From positions 30,612,477 to 30,676,476 of the forward strand of contig OU964918.1 in NCBI GenBank assembly GCA_918807975.1: a stretch of DNA of 64,000 nucleotides, written 5' to 3'. Shown in pieces: positions 1-9,065 of this stretch; position 1 is the stretch's first letter; the number at the start of each line of letters is the position of its first letter. The notes beneath the pieces are model-generated. The model searched no databases. It saw only the letters and a list, made by a program, of their open reading frames with translations, and was not told the origin of the DNA. The stretch is from Aplidium turbinatum. Its lineage: Eukaryota; Chordata; Ascidiacea; Aplousobranchia; Polyclinidae. The position numbers and the translations under genes are program-made.

Positions 1-2330
1 ATTTTACCACCCCAGATTCAGGATGCTCCAGGACTACACTGGAAGGCTACCAGAAAGCAGCCAATTTTTGGTTTCATCATACATGACGCGCAGAACTTCC
101 ACTCGGTTAGGTGGCTTGAAGATGGTACAGTCATTGATGATGTGGTGTGCGGTCTGTTCCTCGGCACCACATTCACAGGAGGAGGAAGAGGCCATTCCTC
201 ATTGGTCCATAGTTGAGCGGAAAAGCCCGACGCCCGTACAAAGACGGTTGAAGCGCACCCATGCCTGTCTTTGTAGTGTCAGGCCGATGGGCGTGTGTCG
301 GCGTCTGAGATGAACGAATGGAGTCTGGTGGTACTTGACTTCCTTTCAGAATTCTATTTATAGTCCGCCCAAGTAGCCGCAGAGATGTCTTGTTCATCAC
401 CTTCGTTGATCAGAATAGTGGCTGGCATAAATGAAGGTTTGTTTGTGTTTGTTTTTCATTATCTTTATCCTGCATTGCGGGAAAGCAGACTTGAGCGCTA
501 TGCATCGGTGTACGCCTTCCGACGTACACCTGACCCACGCTGCAGCCGACTGCAATGTCTGTTTCCGGTTGTCTACTCTATTTATGACTTAAATTTAGTA
601 CTACCCATTACTCGAAATCGACCACTGGGTAGAGGCAATTATCGTAAAGTTTCTTGCCCAGAGAAACAACAGCAAGTTCGGGTAGTTGGAGTCGAACATG
701 CAGGCTCTCGACTGCGAGCCCAACGCGCTAACCACTCGGCCACTGCTGCCGACAAAGGTCTTGTCTTGATTTCGACGGGGTGCTCGTTTGGGAGAACAGA
801 GATTTTGTACTGGAGAAGATGGTTAGGCTCCAGTGCCCGTCGGTCGAGAGACAGAGTGGCTTCTTCGCAACAAAGTTCAGCAGGTTGGATGCCAGCGAGG
901 ATGGCGAGATTGTCTAATGGTGTGAAACTCAGGCATCTGCTTACTGTGCACAGGGTGCTGTTTATGGCAGTGTCAATGTTGTGACAGTGAAGACTGCAGC
1001 ATCAAACAGGTGCACAGTACTCTGCTGAAGAGTAGACTAGGGCTAAGGCTGCTAGACGCAAAGTGTCAGCCCTAGTCCCCAGCTAGAGCTTGTCAGGCGC
1101 TTGAGTAGCCCTGCGCTGGGTGTCAGTTTTTTGCGCAGTGACACCAAATGGTGGCAGTATGTGAGCGATTTGTCTGGTGTCACCTTGAGATACCTTGGTT
1201 TTGGGCAGAAAAGAAGAGGTTTTCCATTATTCTGGATGTATAGCTCACGATCAGCTTTCTGATTGTGTAGGTGGCAATCTGCTGCCACCGTTTTGGTTTT
1301 GCTGACTTTCAGTGGCCAGTTCTAAGGTTTTCATGGCCAGTCAGAAGGTTTTCATGTCCTGGCTCAAGGTGTCTTCTAGGTTTTTCCACGACTTTGTGGA
1401 GTAGAGAATTGCCAGGTCGTCCGCATAAGCGTATTTTGCGGAGACCGTGGTTGGCAGGTCGTGGGTGTAGATGTTGAAACGAATTGGAGCCAGGACCGAT
1501 CCTTGTGGGACCGATTCTTGTTGGAAGGAGCGTGTCGATGATTGGATTGACGCGGACGTAGATCAGCTTTTTGAGGATTTTTAAAGGAAGACAGAGAAGG
1601 GATATCGGACGATAACTCTTTGGGTCCTCTGGTGATTTTTGAGGCTTAGGGATCACAACTACTAAAGATCTTCTCCAGATTTTGAGATTGTGAGATGGTG
1701 CAAGTAGGAATAGAGGAATCTACGTAACTAAGACTTGAGGGAAGAGCCAGCATGGAGCACAAGCTCAAGGCAGATCTTATTCGGCCCTGGAGATTTGTGT
1801 GGTTTCACTAAGCGGAGAGCGGTGGCAAACTCCTCCACAGTGAAATCTACATAGATTGTTTCTTCTTGTGGTGTTTCCACTCGCCACAGGGAAGATACTT
1901 CCTTGTCGACAAGGCGGAATGCCTCGCGGTCCTTTGTCTTGTAAACCCCGTTCTGCACTAGCTGGAAAGCGATAGCATTTGCAGAAACGGGCACTGGCAA
2001 AGGGAGTTTGCTGATGGCCCAGTGAGGTTAATGATGCTCCATGCTTTGCGGCTTGAGTGAGAGAAGTCGATGGTTTGAACAATTGAACTGCTTTGTTCCA
2101 TCGCTCAAGCTTATTTGCATCCAGCCGCTCAAGTAGGCTACTGTAATTTAGTGGCGGCGTTAGAAGCAGTACCAGCGGTGGCGTTCGGATAGGAGCGATA
2201 GAGAGCCTCACACTCAGAGTTTCAGCATGGTATGTAGCTGGTTCGACCGCCACGTGGTATTGTGGCTTTTGCTGCAGTTATTACGGCATTGCGTTTATTT
2301 GTGTGCATGTGCCCTTTCCACACGATTCGT
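1..2330 (-). mobile_element. Decayed non-LTR retrotransposon (LINE), reverse transcriptase and C-terminal end
   Basis: Read on the minus strand, broken blocks follow the order of an animal LINE ORF2. A linker region with SRKAW-like spacing lies at about 2250-1990. A pre-RT block with KPHKSPGPNKICLELVLHAG lies near 1780. An RT block with SYRPISLLCLPLKILKKLI lies near 1600. A connection block with KPLLFCPKPRYLKVT lies near 1210. The C-terminal Cys/His motif CECGAEEQTAHHIINDC lies near 170, and the coding end is near position 30. Frames change several times and stops are present, so the copy is dead. No endonuclease is visible, so it is probably 5'-truncated near 2330. A SINE at 440-750 interrupts it. 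The clade is not certain; the RT resembles jockey-like elements known from fish and marine invertebrates. The 3' end may lie just left of the window. Confidence 0.85.
440..750 (-). mobile_element. tRNA-derived SINE (family B) inside the LINE
   Basis: On the minus strand, from 750 downward, there is a tRNA-like head with an A box (TGGCCGAGTGG) and a B box (GTTCGACTCC), as in serine or leucine tRNAs. A roughly 200-bp unrelated body follows, then the tail GCAGGATAAAGATAATG. The head resembles a tRNA but runs straight into the body, so this is a SINE and not a tRNA gene. It lies in the C-terminal part of the older LINE. I could not define a convincing target-site duplication. A tail fragment of the same family recurs at 39339-39387. 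Confidence 0.8.
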
Positions 2331-2589
2331 CAGCTTAACTGAATGAATTACTTTCAAACCCTACGTGTCAGCCTACACTTTCACACTTAATCTACTTAAA
2401 ATACACTTTCAGTTTTTGAAGAGTTTTTAAAATTTCGAAATCTTTTTTAAATATTTCGCTTCGACCTCAAATTATTATTTTTTTGCTTCGAGGGAAACTT
2501 CTTTAGGATAGAATTTCATTTCAGCCAAAACATGTTCATTTCGAACAGCCCTAAGTTTTATTATTTAAGGCTTACAGTAAAAGGTTTGG

Positions 2590-2845
2590 CCTTTGTAATA
2601 ATAATAATGTTGTGGTTTTATTTATTGTCACTTTACAACAGCTATCACTTTTAATATTTATATCAGGTTTACGATGTCATCACATTATTACCCGACTTAT
2701 TCTCACTGTGTTATGCAAGAAAAAACACAATCGTTACCGCTTTTAATGTCTTCGGTTTGACCCGACCTGGAATCGATCTCAGATTTACTAGCATCATAGT
2801 CGTAGTCAAAACTACTCGGCCACGGAGCTGCTGGTCTCTCGCCTC
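2590..2845 (-). mobile_element. tRNA-derived SINE (family C) with LINE-like 3' tail
   Basis: On the minus strand a tRNA-like head starts near 2840 with GTGGCCGAGTAG as A box and a B-box-like GATCGATTCCAGG about 45 bases on. The body ends in a tail with TGTTGTAAAGTGACAATA and a short AAT-type simple repeat near 2600. The tail is very similar to the 3' end of the I-group LINE near 5100-5150 in this window, which carries TGTTGTAAAGCGACATAA. This suggests mobilisation by that LINE or a close relative. Confidence 0.7.
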
Positions 2846-3660
2846 TGCCTTAAAATTTTCTCATTGCCTTTAATTCCAATGGGCTAGCTGGAAAGAAAAA
2901 GAAAGACGCTGACATTGCTTTACTGAGCTGATCAAACTTAATTGAAACTTTGTGTAGTAATTGATGAAAACGTTTGTCCAGTTCTACCATCGCCAGCAAT
3001 TGTAACAGCGATGTCCTGGCGATTGTCATTATTAAATTTTGTGCATATATAGGCTCACCAGCAGCTTGCTGTCATCACACTTGAGGGTTGATAACTGCAA
3101 ACGCGTGAAATAACGTTTTGTCAGTTGTAATATTCGATCAATTGAATGATGAAGCGTGACTGTTTGTCATACTAGTGCGGCGCCAATCACGCGGCAGCTG
3201 TTGCGAGCCTTCGACCGGATATGCTTTGTAGGCAACGAAGTTTACAGCAGACTACAGTAGCCTACCCCAGTTGTGCAACTGCACGACTGGGAAGGAAGTT
3301 ATCTGAGTCTGAGTTTTTCATCTATCGCTTATCAGTTTAGTAATTAAGCTGATTCAACAAAATTACACCATGTTATTTCTTTCATACTTTCAGAGTAATT
3401 TTTGCAGTCGAATGATACTGTATAAAAAGATTGAATTTTGCAGGTTTTAAGTTTAGTCATGATGGAGGTTAATTTCTGAAGCACTTCATTCTGTTCAATT
3501 TTTTTTTGACAGACTTTTCGGCAGCAATGATCAACAATAGGTTTTGTAGATTAGTTACACTGGCCGACCTAATTTTTTATTTTCTGGCTAAAAAACCCGA
3601 GACAATTTTCTTGCGCCGCTTGCGTATAGTTGTTAATAACATGATAATACACAGTTACCG
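2846..3660. other. Non-coding stretch, nothing recognised
   Basis: AT-rich sequence without a convincing exon, terminal repeat or RNA gene. Open frames here are short and lack any recognisable motif. Confidence 0.5.
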
Positions 3661-3671
3661 GTGTAATTTTG

Positions 3672-3760
3672 AAAACATTGATTGATTGAATCTTTATCCT
3701 CGGACCGGAAAAGCTTCTTGCAGAGCTTAATCCTGGCAGTTTAATATTTAGTTTACATGC
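3672..3760 (-). mobile_element. SINE 3'-tail fragment
   Basis: On the minus strand this ends in CCGAGGATAAAGATTCAATC followed by AATC-type repeats. It matches a second fragment at 62530-62610 along about 65 bp, both containing AGGATTAAGCTC-like sequence. Its last 20 bases match the tail of the complete SINE at 62716-62996. No tRNA head is visible, so this copy is 5'-truncated. Confidence 0.6.
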
Positions 3761-4794
3761 CTTTAATTTTTTTATTTCGGTGAGAACTTGCCCTTTAAAT
3801 TTGATTGATTGACATTTTATTTGTTGCGAGTATAAACACACATATTCAGCAAAGTCAGATAAAACAAACGGTAACGTAGAATGTGTGGATACTGCAACGG
3901 GTAGCTGCGAAGTGACCTGGAAGGTCTTCTAGTCGAGCAGCCACCCTCAACAAAAGAAAAAGTAACAAATTAAACATCAAAGAAGCGAGGCAAAAGAATC
4001 TAAAACATAAATTTACGGTATAGTTGCTTGAATGAACACAAAATACATCATCTAATAAAAGTTTTACATAGGCCTGAAGCCATCATCATTGGTAATATGA
4101 TAATAGTAAATTTTTATAAAAATTCTTAAATGAGTTAGGTGAGCTTTTTCTTATTTCCAATGGGATTGAATTTCAAATTTGTACCTTGTGTTTCGCATTT
4201 GCCTTACACGTATTCCATGACCTCTTAATTGGTCACTGTTAAATACGCTTTCTTGAGAGCGTTGCGAAACTCCAACTTTAATTGTAATACTAAGTACACT
4301 TGTTTTAGTGCCGCAGCTATGTGGGCGTTTACATTTCTAATTTATGTTGAAGTTTAAGTACTGGTTGAGATTCAAATAAAACCAGCTGTTTGCCTATGAC
4401 AGTTTGTCAAGTCCAAGAGATAGTTAGACGTCAATAATGGAAAAGTTTGCACCATAGCTCGATATCAGACAATCAAACCATTAGCAGAGTCGCTGCTGTA
4501 TTGATGGCTGATGGTACAAACCTTGAAGAATTATAAATCTCAACAATAACCACAAGAAGAAAGAAAATCAGTTTAAGGAAACACTTCAGTCAAACATACA
4601 TAAACCAATTTCGAAAGGAGCGAGCAACAAAGCATTATGTTGTTCATTGGGTGGCAAACTCTTGGAAAATATATGGGCTGAAAGCCAGGTCAGGTTTCAG
4701 AAACTTTGGCAGTATCAGTGTCTGAAACACTAAAATATGAAAAAGAAAAACAAATCTCAGAGATTCTTCTGGTGCATTCCAAGCAAAAGTATCA
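3761..4794. other. Non-coding stretch, nothing recognised
   Basis: No exon, transposase motif or terminal repeat could be supported. A short TGATTGATTG run near 3800 may be another SINE tail remnant. Confidence 0.4.
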
Positions 4795-5040
4795 CCACAA
4801 AATAACCCGAATGTAGTGAAGTATTGATGGTAGAAGAGGAGAAACAAAATGTAAATTTTGGCTGATTAGAATAATTCAAATCAAACAAAGGAGCTTTAAA
4901 GCATATTATGCTTAATTTATATTTGTTTAATTTAAATTACTCTAATTAGCCAAATTTACGTTTCGTTTCTCTTTTTCCTTCTAGACTACCATAAGCACTT
5001 CACCACAAGCGGTTTAATTTATTTTGAAAAACAGCTCCTG
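4795..5040. repeat. Long imperfect inverted repeat (foldback MITE-like)
   Basis: The left arm (about 4795-4905) and right arm (about 4915-5040) are imperfect reverse complements. Matching pieces are GAGAAACAAAATGTAAATTT against GAGAAACGAAACGTAAATTT, and GTAGTGAAGTATTGATGGTA against GTGGTGAAGTGCTTATGGTA, with a short AT-rich turn between. Arms of about 110 bp with many substitutions suggest an old foldback MITE. No coding sequence or target duplication was identified, so the superfamily is unknown. Confidence 0.65.
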
Positions 5041-5078
5041 AAGACGTTCAGAAGAAAACCTGCAGCCTCGAGCTATGA

Positions 5079-5105
5079 CTGATTGATTGATTGATTGATT
5101 GATTG
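5079..5105 (-). repeat. Tetranucleotide repeat tail of the I-group LINE
   Basis: About six TGAT units on the plus strand form the 3' terminus of the LINE in sense orientation. Simple-repeat tails instead of poly(A) are usual for I-group LINEs. Confidence 0.7.
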
Positions 5106-5515
5106 TTATGGTTTGTTTTATGTCGCTTTACAACATCTATGGTCTTTTAGCGACAGTCATTATTATAATAGCTATTTAGCACAGTTAGAACACAACAGGG
5201 CATAGTGAAGGGTGCAATACGACACAACACAACATAATACGATACAGTAGTTTAAACACATCATTAGTGGAAAAGAAATTCTTGTAGGAGGTTAGGCCCA
5301 CCAAAGTCAGGTACTTCTTTGGAATTGCACGCTTGGTGTTACAAACTGAAGCAAAATAAGGAAAGCCCAGCCAGCAAATCAATCGCCTTCCACACCGATT
5401 CAATGTCCAAAGACGCTGGATCAATGTAAAAAGCGATCGATCTCTGGCTGGGAGCAGACACGACACGGGTGCAGTACAGTATAACATGGATGATTACAGT
5501 GATTAAAACAATAAT

Positions 5516-6400
5516 TTAAATGAGCTTATTGCAGGAGTTTATAAAAGCCAGCATATGTGTAGTAGTTGGACGATTTTCAGCAAAATTTTTCACCGATATG
5601 TTTATTCCATACTTGCTCAGATTTTGTTCAAGACACTTCCTTTGAGTTGCATATTTACTGCAATGAAATAGAAAATGATTCACAGTCTCAGGGGTCATAC
5701 ATGTGCCGCATAGTCCAGAAGTGTGGCATCCGATCTTGAAGAGGTGTTGGTTTAAACGGCAGTGACCGGTGATGAGTCTAAAAACGGTTGGATGGTCAGG
5801 CACTTTGTTTGTTCCTGCACTTTTGGTGTCAGGATATATAGATTTGTAGAGTTGGCCTGTGGTACTGTTTATATAATGATTATTCCATTTTTGCAGAGCT
5901 AGATCTTTGGTGAGGTTTTTGACTTCACTTAGGCTGAGTTTTGTGTTTGCGGAGATGGGGGTAATGGCTGATGTTGGTATTTCTGGTATGGCTCCTGAAG
6001 CAAGTTTTGCTAAGAAATCAGCAGTTTCGTTTCCAGGAATGCCTACATGACTAGGAACCCATAAAAACTTTACTTTTGTTGTATTTGATACAATGCTGGA
6101 GTGAAGCAGAAGTATGTCATTGATTAAGCTGTGTTTTGTCCAAGTTGGATTTGAAATCGTCCGTAGTGCACTTAAGCAGTCGCTAATGATGACCGACTTA
6201 CTTTGTTTGGTCTCTTTTATCCATATAAGTGCAGCCTTTATTGCAAACAGTTCGGCACTGAACACAGATGCGGATCTATTAATTGTGAAACAGCGTTTTA
6301 TTCCATGGCGGTTTACAAAAAAGGAAGATCCGGTTTTCGTGTTGGTCTTGGATCCGTCTGTATATTATATGTTGAGAAATTCTGAGTAATTTTTTGTGAG
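5516..6400 (-). pseudogene. LINE ORF2: RNase H domain, downstream part
   Basis: This continues ORF2 after the insertion. Near 6340 YTDGSKT carries the first catalytic Asp of RNase H. It is followed by FSAELFAIKAAL with the Glu, IISDCLSALR with the second Asp, and WVPSHVGIPGNETADFLAK with the His and last Asp. A Cys/His motif of the C-terminal tail (CGTCMTPETVNHFLFHC) lies near 5690, and the protein ends at 5516. An in-frame TAA sits just before YTDGSKT, so this copy also carries at least one stop besides the upstream frame change. RNase H after RT places the element in the I group. Confidence 0.9.
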
Positions 6401-6954
6401 GTGCTCAGTAGGGTGGAGTGAAACATAGGTTAAAAATGAAAGTTGATAGAATCAATCTGTAATAGTTACTAAAAGTTGTGATGTGGTAAATGTATTCACA
6501 TGCTGAAATATTTTTGATTTTGATCAACGTTAACGTCTGCCGCAAGTCCATTGAAGTTTTCACTGGTATTTTGGAGCTATGACGTCATCACAATTAGCAG
6601 ATCGTCACTTTTATCTAACTTCTACCTTCGGTACTTCTATCTAACAATATCAGAGTTGTAAATTACACATAAATCGTTGCAATGCAGTGGAAAATACGTC
6701 TTTTAGAACGCTTGTTGCATGTATATGATCAACTGATAAGAAAAAACACGGATTTTAAGCTATTTTCTTCAAATTTCTGTTCCTTTCACAAGTTCATCAC
6801 CACAGTTTAAGCAAGTATGTGCAATGAAGGTAAAGCAAACTACAGTAGAAAAGTGTTTTTCTTAATATGACAATATTGAGATTTCGGTTGCCTGTTTACT
6901 TTTGATCCCATATAAATATTGTAAACGCTTTTTAAATCATCAGCTTATACAGTA

Positions 6955-7318
6955 CATGGGCGTTGGCAGAAATATTGCAGGGGGAGGGGGCAAACATCTT
7001 TTAAGCCAAATTTCATCTTGTGAGCTACAACGAGTGCAACGTAGCTAAGTGTATTGATGAAATGTAACGTAAATTTGGACGGCACGAGCGAAAACGTTAC
7101 AATTAAAGATATTTCCAAGGCATACTTAGCGATAGTTTCCGAAAGCGCGAAAAAATAGTCCTGGAAAAATGTTGGTTTACTTCGAAGAAAATTGGATGAA
7201 AAAGATATTATCGCCCAAAGGTAAGAAACATTTTTGAAAGTATCGTTTTCATAAGGAAAGAAACGTTTATAAAACCCAAATCCAGGGGGACAAGTGCCCC
7301 TCTCTGCCGACTCCCATG
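6955..7318. mobile_element. Small TIR element (MITE) nested in the 2.65-kb transposon
   Basis: The left end CATGGGCGTTGGCAGA and the right end TCTGCCGACTCCCATG form imperfect inverted repeats. Inside each end lies GGGGG-rich sequence (GGGGGAGGGGGCAAAC; GGGGGACAAGTGCCCC). It has no coding capacity. No matching target duplication is visible, so the superfamily is open. It lies downstream of the transposon's protein block. Confidence 0.55.
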
Positions 7319-7321
7319 AGT

Positions 7322-8908
7322 TTAAATCTCATTAAGCACTCCATTTGCCAAAAACTCTCGTTTTGTATTGAATACCGGCATTTCTAATTTTGACTGCAGT
7401 CTACTTCGAATGAATCCTTCCCGTTGTTTCTGCCCACACTCAGCAGATGCTGCTTCAATAACGAGGCGCACGGCCCCTTCCATGGCTTGCGTGTGACACG
7501 GATAGCTAGGAAATTCAAGCTCTGGAGCTGCAGCATCTTGAATGAAGGACATTAACTGACTGTCCGGTATGTCTCGAGTTAGCGGTAGTTCATATCTCTC
7601 TGTATGCTGCCAATCAATCAGTTCAAAGTATTCGTTTGCTTCAAAGATCAAGAGTGGAACTTTAAAGAGACGAATGGAATCTCCATGACCTTGTTTTCTG
7701 GAAAGTATCCTTCTCAGTGCTAATTTTCTGTTGTACAGACGTTCATCTACCAACATCCACAGCAATAGGTTCTCTTGGTGAGCAAAAAAGGCATTTCGGT
7801 TGATACCAGGGACAACTATTGCTTTTAGTTCAGCGCTAAGACAGCGCGACTTTTTAACTACGTGAAACAAAGTGTTTAGCTCCTTTACAGTAAGTAGTAC
7901 AGGAAGGTTGCGTTTTCACTGCAAACCACGTTGGAGCGTATAACTTGGCAATGTAGGCTACTCCATCAAAAGTTTCCTTGCTTCAGTTGTCCCATTAGGT
8001 CATGACGATGTCGCCGCCAATGTGCGGGTTCATATGGCAGGAGAGACTGGCAGCCGGACCGACATTGGCCAATATGGAGCTCACACCCATGGAGAGCCTT
8101 CCTCCCGGAAAACGTGAACCGTGGAAGTATTGGCGATGCCTCAACCGCTTAAGAACTGGTATTGGCAGGTGTAAAACCTTGATGAGACACTGGGGTATTC
8201 CATGGGGAGCACAAGTTGCAAATGCGGACAGGAGCAAATGATGCAACATCTACTCGAATGCCCTGACCTAAAAGCAAGGTGCTCTGCACAGGATTTGGCC
8301 GAGTTCAACGATAGAGCAAGAGCCTGCGTGATGCTCTGGGCTACGGCCGTGTGATACACGATGAAGAAGACCAACGCTCTCAGATTTTACAGGGATTGTT
8401 TCGTGAAACATAAAGCTTCAAAATGCGATTGGTTGTTGTCAGCCATCTGGAGTGATTCATCTTTCTTGGATTACAATAGGCAAGCTTGGCATCACAACGC
8501 CCTGAGCTAATTGCTTTACAGATGCCATACAAGTACAGTAGGCTACTGCTGGTCTGTGCTTAAGCTCACGTCAATTGAAGGCAGTTGAATATCAACAGCC
8601 TCAAACTCTGTGACTGGTAAACTGTCACAGTCTTCAAGTTTTTTACCAATGGAGCCAGAAAAACTTAGTGGACCAGATGTAACTCCATCAAGATAATGCA
8701 TCAAGTGTCTCAGTGGTAATTCATTAAAATGCAACAGACATACAAACCGCTGCAATGGCTTTTTTAGGCCCTTTTTAAGAATTGCATATTTCCGATTATG
8801 TTGCTTAAATGGACTAATTGAATCGTAAGAAATGTCCTCTATGACGTCACATGCGATGGTTTTGTTGCGGAAAAAAATCTGAAGCAAATTGTGATATTTA
8901 ATCAGCAC
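7322..8908 (-). pseudogene. Unclassified transposon protein (PCHTQA / LPLRH family), interrupted
   Basis: Two blocks read on the minus strand. Block one (8908-8543) contains CLLHFNELPLRHLMHYLDG then SGPLSFSGSIGKKL. Block two (about 7975-7322) contains YIAKLYAPTWFAVK, GINRNAFFAHQENLL, LALRRILSRKQ, FELIDWQ and FPSYPCHTQAMEGAVRLVIE. From memory, the same motifs occur in many unnamed, multi-copy proteins of Hydra, aphids and other invertebrates; I cannot run a search. Its place between matching terminal repeats suggests it is the transposase or an accessory protein of the element. The LINE fragment between the blocks and a frame change make this copy non-functional. The catalytic residues are not known to me. 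Confidence 0.7.
7990..8400 (+). mobile_element. LINE 3'-end fragment
   Basis: On the plus strand this encodes a LINE C-terminal region. KYWRCLNRLRTGIGRCKTLM is followed, after one frame change, by CKCGQEQMMQHLLECPDLKA and a tail ending LWATAV and a stop near 8355. The Cys/His motif is the same type as in the LINE at 1-2330 and the fragments at 25040-25535 and 31167-31572. It is strongly 5'-truncated and interrupts the protein of the host transposon. Confidence 0.75.
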
Positions 8909-9065
8909 ATCCCTTGTAATCTTGAACTTGCTTGCGGCAGACGAAAACTTTATTTTAAAACGCTGAAATTTTCAAAGCTTAATAGTCAAGCCACACTACA
9001 ACTTTTAATCGCTATTACAGAGCAAAAATCAAAATTTTCTTTTTTCACTCCACCCTAGTGCTCAG

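Larger units (their letters stand above)
6409..9057 (-). mobile_element. 2.65-kb DNA transposon with 8-bp target duplication, superfamily uncertain
   Basis: The ends are perfect 15-bp terminal inverted repeats, TAGGGTGGAGTGAAA, flanked on both sides by GTGCTCAG (6401-6408 and 9058-9065). The insertion splits the LINE ORF2 between RT and RNase H, and the LINE reading resumes exactly after the duplication. An 8-bp duplication and TAGGG ends fit hAT, and P or Zisupton elements also make 8 bp. The encoded protein (7322-8908, minus) does not look like a hAT transposase. A short LINE fragment (about 7990-8400) and a small TIR element (6955-7318) are inserted inside it. Confidence 0.88.

Noticed and set aside
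690-750. tRNA gene on the minus strand
   Set aside because: A and B boxes are present but there is no closed acceptor stem, and the sequence runs into a SINE body and tail.
5185-5487. 100-codon minus-strand open frame
   Set aside because: It lies in the 3' UTR of the I-group LINE, has no known motif, and is best explained as chance.
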